A stretch of DNA of 9,388 nt from an uncultured bacterium. GTDB taxonomy: Bacteria; Spirochaetota; Brevinematia; DTOW01. A program made the position numbers and the translations under genes. The stretch spans positions 1 through 9,388 of the forward strand of contig CALFVP010000082.1 of NCBI GenBank assembly GCA_937928175.1, read 5' to 3'. This document shows positions 5,474 to 9,388 of the stretch, one piece after another. The number at the start of each line of letters is the position of its first letter. The stretch's first letter is position 1. The notes beneath the pieces are model-generated. The model was not told the origin of the DNA and searched no databases. It saw nothing but the letters and a program-made list of their open reading frames with translations.

Positions 5474-6784
5474 ATGACACAAATGGATTTTGCTAGAGAA
5501 GGTAAAATTACCGAAGCTATGGAAATTTCCGCTCAAAAGGAGGGAATGGCTTCTGAGTTTGTTAGAAGTGAGGTTGCTAGAGGTAGAGCTGTTATTCCTG
5601 CTAACGTTAATCATCTTAACTTAAACTTAAGTCCTATTGTTATTGGTAAGTACTTTAAGACGAAGGTTAACGCTAACATTGGTACTTCTGCTGTAGAACC
5701 AGATGTTAACGAAGAAATTGAGAAACTTAATTACGTTAAGAAGTATGGTGCCGATACTGTTATGGATCTTTCAACTGGTGGAAATCTAAACGAAATAAGA
5801 TTGTCTCTTATAAGTAACTCTACTATTCCTTTAGGTACCGTACCTATCTATCAAGTGCTTGTAGAGAGAAAACTAATAGAGGATATTACGGAAGATGATA
5901 TTATTTCTATGATAGAGCTTCAGGCTCAACAAGGTGTTGATTACATGACTCTTCATGCTGGTTTACTTAGGGATTTTATTACACTTACAAAAAGTAGAGT
6001 TACAGGTATAGTAAGTAGAGGTGGATCTATAATTGCTCAATGGATGACTATAAAAGGTAAAGAAAACCCCATTTATACCAATTTTGATAAGATTCTTTCT
6101 ATATGTAAGAAATACGATGTTACTATAAGTTTAGGTGATGGGCTAAGACCTGGATGTATAGAAGATGCAACAGATGCTGCTCAACTTGCAGAACTTAAAG
6201 TTCTAGCTCAACTTACTAAAAGAGCATGGGAGAAAGGTGTACAAGTTATGATCGAAGGACCTGGACATATACCTTTACATCAAATAGAGTTCAATATAAA
6301 GATACAGCAAGAATGGTGTAATGAAGCACCTTTCTACGTTTTAGGTCCTCTTGTTACGGATGTTGCACCTGGTTACGATCACATTGCTTCTTCTATAGGT
6401 GCCGCTTTAGCAGGTTGGTACGGTGCATCGCTACTTTGCTACATCACACCTAAAGAACATTTAGGGCTTCCTAATCCTGAAGATGTTAAACAGGGAATAA
6501 TTGCTTACAGAATAGCTGCTCATGCTGCAGATATTGCGAAAGGTTTACCTGGTGCTAAAAACTGGGATCTTGAATTGTCAAAAGCTAGATTTAACTTCAA
6601 TTGGATAAAACAATTTGAATTGTCTATAGATCCAGAAACTGCCAGAAAGTACCACGATGAATCTTTACCTGAAGATCCTTACAAGAGAGCTAAGTTTTGC
6701 TCTATGTGTGGTCCAGGCTTTTGTTCTATGAGAATAACTCAAGATATGCTAAAAGAATTTGAAGAAACTTCTACACAGATCTAG
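5474..6784 (+). CDS. thiC: Phosphomethylpyrimidine synthase ThiC
   Basis: ThiC is a radical-SAM enzyme that rearranges aminoimidazole ribotide into 4-amino-5-hydroxymethyl-2-methylpyrimidine phosphate, the pyrimidine half of thiamine; it is cytoplasmic. From the ATG at 5474 the protein has 436 residues, fitting the short bacterial/archaeal form without the long N-terminal extension of the E. coli enzyme. Visible signatures are TKVNANIGTS, GADTVMDLSTGG, PLGTVPIYQ, DYMTLHAG, SRGGS, LGDGLRPGC, EGPGHIPLHQ, GPLVTDVAPGYDHI and the C-terminal cluster motif CSMCGPGFC, whose Cys409, Cys412 and Cys417 hold the [4Fe-4S] centre (CX2CX4C). It stands alone with its own promoter and TPP riboswitch; no other thiamine gene is in view. 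It converges on the PHP gene with a 23-base gap and no obvious terminator. Confidence 0.97.
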   Translation: MTQMDFAREGKITEAMEISAQKEGMASEFVRSEVARGRAVIPANVNHLNLNLSPIVIGKYFKTKVNANIGTSAVEPDVNEEIEKLNYVKKYGADTVMDLSTGGNLNEIRLSLISNSTIPLGTVPIYQVLVERKLIEDITEDDIISMIELQAQQGVDYMTLHAGLLRDFITLTKSRVTGIVSRGGSIIAQWMTIKGKENPIYTNFDKILSICKKYDVTISLGDGLRPGCIEDATDAAQLAELKVLAQLTKRAWEKGVQVMIEGPGHIPLHQIEFNIKIQQEWCNEAPFYVLGPLVTDVAPGYDHIASSIGAALAGWYGASLLCYITPKEHLGLPNPEDVKQGIIAYRIAAHAADIAKGLPGAKNWDLELSKARFNFNWIKQFELSIDPETARKYHDESLPEDPYKRAKFCSMCGPGFCSMRITQDMLKEFEETSTQI

Positions 6785-6807
6785 ATAAGGTAAAAGATTT
6801 TCTAATA

Positions 6808-7650
6808 TCATACTTTTTTTATGTAATTTATTATGTACTCTGCTGAGTGAGAAAATGTATTATACTTTCCTATTTCTTTTCTTTTTGTATCGTATCCATG
6901 AAAATCGCTGCCACCTAGTATTGTTAAATTGTTTTCTTGGCAAAATTCAATAATCTTCGTTGAGAGATTTTTGTCTATTAATGGGTGAAAGACTTCTACT
7001 CCCTTTATACCGACCTTTGTAAAGTATTTTAGGTACTCGAATTTATCTTTATCTTTTAGAAAGCTTGGGTGTGCTATACCTGTAAAGCATCCAATAGAGT
7101 TAAGTTTAGTTATTATTTCTTCGGTTTGTGGGTATTCTATTTCTAATTTAAGTTTGCTGTTGTTGTCAAAGTACGTTTTAAAAACTTTTTCAATGTTTTC
7201 AAAATTTGAATTACTGTAGATAAATCTAGCTATATTTACTCTGTTATACGTTTTTTTAATGTTTTTGGTAAGATAATTTGGAATGAATATATCTAATTCT
7301 TTTAAAATTTCTATTATTTTCATTATTCTCGATTTTTTGATTTCTCTTATTGGTTTTGCTATGTTTTCTATTTCGTTTATTGTATTTAAGTTGTAGTATC
7401 CAAGGATATGTATTTCTTCATCCATGTATTTGGTGGAAATTTCAATTCCAGGTATGAATTTTAGTTCGATATTGTAGTATTTAGATAGATTTTGGTATTC
7501 TTTCGTTTGGTAAGTGTTTTCGTGATCTGTTATTGATAGGTATTTTACGTTGTTTTTTTGTGCTTCTTTTATCAGTAGACCAACTGACAATTGACCATCC
7601 GATATTAATGAATGTGTATGCAGATCTGCATTCTTGGTGTTATTTTCCAT
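6808..7650 (-). CDS. PHP-domain phosphoesterase (YciV/RNase AM-like)
   Basis: This 280-residue cytoplasmic protein has the trinuclear-metal PHP fold. Candidate ligands are His11 and His13 (DLHTHS), Asp18, His43 (SITDHEN), Glu70 (PGIEIS), His81 (EIHILGY), His194 (GIAHPS), and Asp249 and His251 (GGSDFHG). Length and motif order resemble YciV/TrpH-type enzymes, which hydrolyse phosphates from nucleotides or RNA 5' ends; the true substrate is not shown here. The segment usually reading GRPH-x-A is NRVNIA (136-141), so a commonly conserved His is Asn139. I chose the ATG at 7650 over an in-frame TTG at 7698, because the PHP signature should begin within about 10 residues and the TTG overlaps the -35 box of a good promoter. 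Neither start has a clear ribosome binding site. The protein is very Asn/Lys/Ile rich, like other minus-strand products here. Confidence 0.88.
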   Translation of the reverse strand: MENNTKNADLHTHSLISDGQLSVGLLIKEAQKNNVKYLSITDHENTYQTKEYQNLSKYYNIELKFIPGIEISTKYMDEEIHILGYYNLNTINEIENIAKPIREIKKSRIMKIIEILKELDIFIPNYLTKNIKKTYNRVNIARFIYSNSNFENIEKVFKTYFDNNSKLKLEIEYPQTEEIITKLNSIGCFTGIAHPSFLKDKDKFEYLKYFTKVGIKGVEVFHPLIDKNLSTKIIEFCQENNLTILGGSDFHGYDTKRKEIGKYNTFSHSAEYIINYIKKV

Positions 7651-7669
7651 TTTTAACTTTAGTTTAGTA

Positions 7670-7698
7670 ATAATAGAAAATTTATTTAAAAAATTCAA
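7670..7698 (-). promoter_or_regulatory. Probable promoter of the PHP gene
   Basis: On the minus strand, TTGAAT (7698-7693, four of six matches) is followed by a 17-base spacer and TATTAT (7675-7670, five of six). The predicted start near 7663 gives a leader of about 13 bases before the ATG at 7650. Its position inside the longer possible reading frame argues for the shorter protein. Confidence 0.5.
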
Positions 7699-7728
7699 CT
7701 TTTTATGTATGGAAAAGGGTAGATAATT

Positions 7729-7758
7729 TTGAAAATTTTACCTTTTTTTGAATAAAAT
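7729..7758 (+). promoter_or_regulatory. Probable cstA promoter
   Basis: TTGAAA (7729-7734, four of six matches) lies 18 bases before TAAAAT (7753-7758, five of six). Transcription would start near 7765, leaving about 16 bases before the ATG. It is back to back with the PHP promoter, with 30 bases between the two -35 boxes, where a shared regulator could bind. No CRP-like palindrome is visible. Confidence 0.45.
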
Positions 7759-7780
7759 ACTATTTTATTTGGGGTTTATT

Positions 7781-9388
7781 ATGATTTTGATGTTTTTAGT
7801 ATCTTTGGGTGTGCTTTTGATGGGGTACTTTTTGTATGCTAGTTATGTAAGTAAGGTTTTAGGTGTTAATGCTCAAAATCCTGTTCCTTCTGTTACTAAG
7901 AGGGATGGTGTTGATTATGTACCTACGAATAAGTTTATTTTGTTTGGGCATCATTTTGCTTCTATTGCTGGTGCTGGACCTATATTAGGACCAATAATTG
8001 CTATGAGTATGTACGGTTGGGGACCTACGTTAATTTGGGTTTTACTGGGGGGAATTTTTATTGGTGCAGTACATGATTTTTCTTCTTTAGTAATTTCAGT
8101 TAAGAATGATGGTAGGTCTATATTTGACATCTCTAGGGATGTTTTGGGTAAGTTTTCTAGTTTTTTTATGTTATTGTTTGTATTTTTTGCTTTAATTATC
8201 GTTATTGCTGTATTTTCCGCGTATACTGCTGTTACTTTTGTTAGTGAACCGAGGATAGTTATTCCTACTTTTGTTATTTTGTTAGCTGCTGTATTTTTGA
8301 GTTTGTTAATTTATAAATTTAAATTACCTCTCGTTTTATCGACAATTATTGGACTTTTTGTAATTGGATTTAGCGTTTTTTTAGCGTTTAATTTTGGCAT
8401 TTCTGTTGTTTTACCGTTTGATAAAGAAACTTCCGTTAAGGTTTGGATTTTTGTTTTGCTTTTCTATTCTTATATTGCTTCTATTGTTCCTGTTAGTCTG
8501 ATTTTACAGCCAAGAGATTATTTGAATTCTTACATACTGTTTTTAGGTATTTTATCTGGTATTATGGGAATTTTGTTTTTTGGGTTTTTTGATAATGTTA
8601 GTGTAAAGGTACCTTTTTTTGAAGTTTCTGAGGTTGCTAAGGATCCGGTTAGTGGTCTTATTGAACCTATTTGGCCTGTACTTTTTATAACTGTTGCTTG
8701 TGGTGCTATTTCTGGGTTTCATTCTTTGGTTGCTTCTGGTACTACTTCAAAACAGATTTCTAATGAAAAAGATACAAAATTTGTTGGTTATGGTTCTATG
8801 ATTACTGAAAGCCTTTTATCTGTTGTTGTTATATTATCTGTTGTTTTTTTCTTACCTTTCAGCGATTTAATTAGTTTTGTTAAAGAAGGTAAATCTATAC
8901 CTGCTTTTGGTAAATCTTTTGGTGAACTAACGAGTTTTTTGTTTGGTGGTTGGGGATTATCTTTTGCTATACTCATGATAAACGGATTTATGTTAACTAC
9001 TTTAGATACTGCTACTAGAATATCTAGGTTTGTATTTGAGGAGATTTTTAGGTCCATATTTACTAATAAAGTTAGTAAGTATATTTCAACACTTTTAATT
9101 GTTTTTATTTCAGGTTATTTGGCTTTAAGTGGTACTTACATTGCTATATGGAAGATGTTTGGTACTGCTAACCAGCTCGTTGCTGCTTTAGCTTTGGTAG
9201 TTATAAGCGTTTACCTCCTTAAAAAGGGTAGCAATAACTTTATTACTCTTATACCAGGCATTTTTATGGTTGTTACAACTTTAGGATCTATTCTATTTTA
9301 TTTGTACAAGTACGCTTTTGTTTCTTTTAATTTAACGTTTTTGGTTATAACTTTTGTTTTGTTTATTATTTCTATAACTTGTTATTTA
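7781..9388 (+). CDS. cstA: CstA-family transporter, incomplete at right edge
   Basis: The frame opens at ATG 7781, 6 bases after a GGGG ribosome binding site (7771-7774), and has no stop through 9388, giving 536 codons. It is a multi-pass inner-membrane protein of the carbon-starvation CstA family, whose studied members import pyruvate with protons or take up peptides. Clear signatures are DGVDYVPTNK (42-51), GHHFASIAGAGPILGP (56-71), IFIGAVHDF (92-100), QPRDY (243-247) followed by LNSY, SGFHSLVASGTTSKQ (311-325), LDTATRISRF near 410, and ANQLVAALAL from 463. Hydrophobic helices alternate with short loops throughout. All the family signatures I know are already present, so it is probably a short-type CstA nearing its end rather than the roughly 700-residue E. 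coli form. No sensor-kinase pair of the BtsS/BtsR kind is in view. The substrate cannot be told from sequence. Confidence 0.93.
   Translation, partial: MILMFLVSLGVLLMGYFLYASYVSKVLGVNAQNPVPSVTKRDGVDYVPTNKFILFGHHFASIAGAGPILGPIIAMSMYGWGPTLIWVLLGGIFIGAVHDFSSLVISVKNDGRSIFDISRDVLGKFSSFFMLLFVFFALIIVIAVFSAYTAVTFVSEPRIVIPTFVILLAAVFLSLLIYKFKLPLVLSTIIGLFVIGFSVFLAFNFGISVVLPFDKETSVKVWIFVLLFYSYIASIVPVSLILQPRDYLNSYILFLGILSGIMGILFFGFFDNVSVKVPFFEVSEVAKDPVSGLIEPIWPVLFITVACGAISGFHSLVASGTTSKQISNEKDTKFVGYGSMITESLLSVVVILSVVFFLPFSDLISFVKEGKSIPAFGKSFGELTSFLFGGWGLSFAILMINGFMLTTLDTATRISRFVFEEIFRSIFTNKVSKYISTLLIVFISGYLALSGTYIAIWKMFGTANQLVAALALVVISVYLLKKGSNNFITLIPGIFMVVTTLGSILFYLYKYAFVSFNLTFLVITFVLFIISITCYL

Noticed and set aside
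5390..5614. Minus-strand open frame across the riboswitch and thiC start
   Set aside because: It covers a conserved RNA element and the thiC N-terminus; the translation shows no domain and there is no supporting promoter.
6785..6807. Intrinsic terminator between thiC and the PHP gene
   Set aside because: There is a T-run at 6813-6820 but no GC-rich hairpin before it.
7651..7698. N-terminal extension of the PHP protein from TTG 7698
   Set aside because: The TTG coincides with the -35 box of a good promoter, and PHP domains normally start within a few residues of the DLHTHS motif.
8788..9057. Minus-strand open frame of 89 codons inside cstA
   Set aside because: Antisense to a clear CstA coding region with uninterrupted family motifs on the plus strand.

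Overview
The window is a low-GC, T-rich bacterial chromosome segment carrying housekeeping and envelope genes. I see no mobile element, CRISPR array, tRNA, rRNA or phage gene. The plus strand looks rich in T over A and G over C even inside genes on the minus strand. Minus-strand proteins are therefore packed with Lys, Asn and Ile, while plus-strand proteins are rich in Val, Gly, Ala and Phe. That replication-linked asymmetry, with signal-peptide TPR and sulfatase-fold envelope proteins, reminds me of deep-branching spirochaetes or similar AT-rich anaerobes. This taxonomic guess is weak; the sequence does not prove it.

Layout, left to right. The first 104 bases hold the N-terminus of an unrecognised minus-strand gene that leaves the window. 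It has a near-consensus promoter whose -10 lies in a perfect palindrome. Next on plus are ilvD (dihydroxy-acid dehydratase, 236-1894) and murI (glutamate racemase, 1994-2803), each with its own spacing and possible promoter. murI abuts, stop codon to stop codon, a minus-strand pair that looks like an operon: an LTA-synthase-like membrane sulfatase-fold enzyme (5206-3503) followed by a secreted TPR protein (3463-2804). A 267-base divergent intergenic region then carries a small palindrome, a strong promoter and a TPP riboswitch in front of thiC (5474-6784). A PHP-domain phosphoesterase (7650-6808, minus) converges on thiC. It is divergent from a cstA-family transporter gene that starts at 7781 and is still open at the right edge.

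The genes serve separate pathways: branched-chain amino acid synthesis (ilvD), peptidoglycan D-glutamate supply (murI), envelope polymer or glycolipid modification (LtaS-like plus TPR), thiamine synthesis (thiC), nucleic acid or nucleotide phosphate hydrolysis (PHP) and uptake of pyruvate or peptides (cstA). The clearest regulatory element is the TPP riboswitch. Its conserved 3' segment directly contains the thiC Shine-Dalgarno, which suggests control of translation initiation. The most unusual protein detail is a serine where LtaS enzymes carry their catalytic threonine. I found no convincing multi-gene undescribed system; the notable points are regulatory architecture and residue substitutions.
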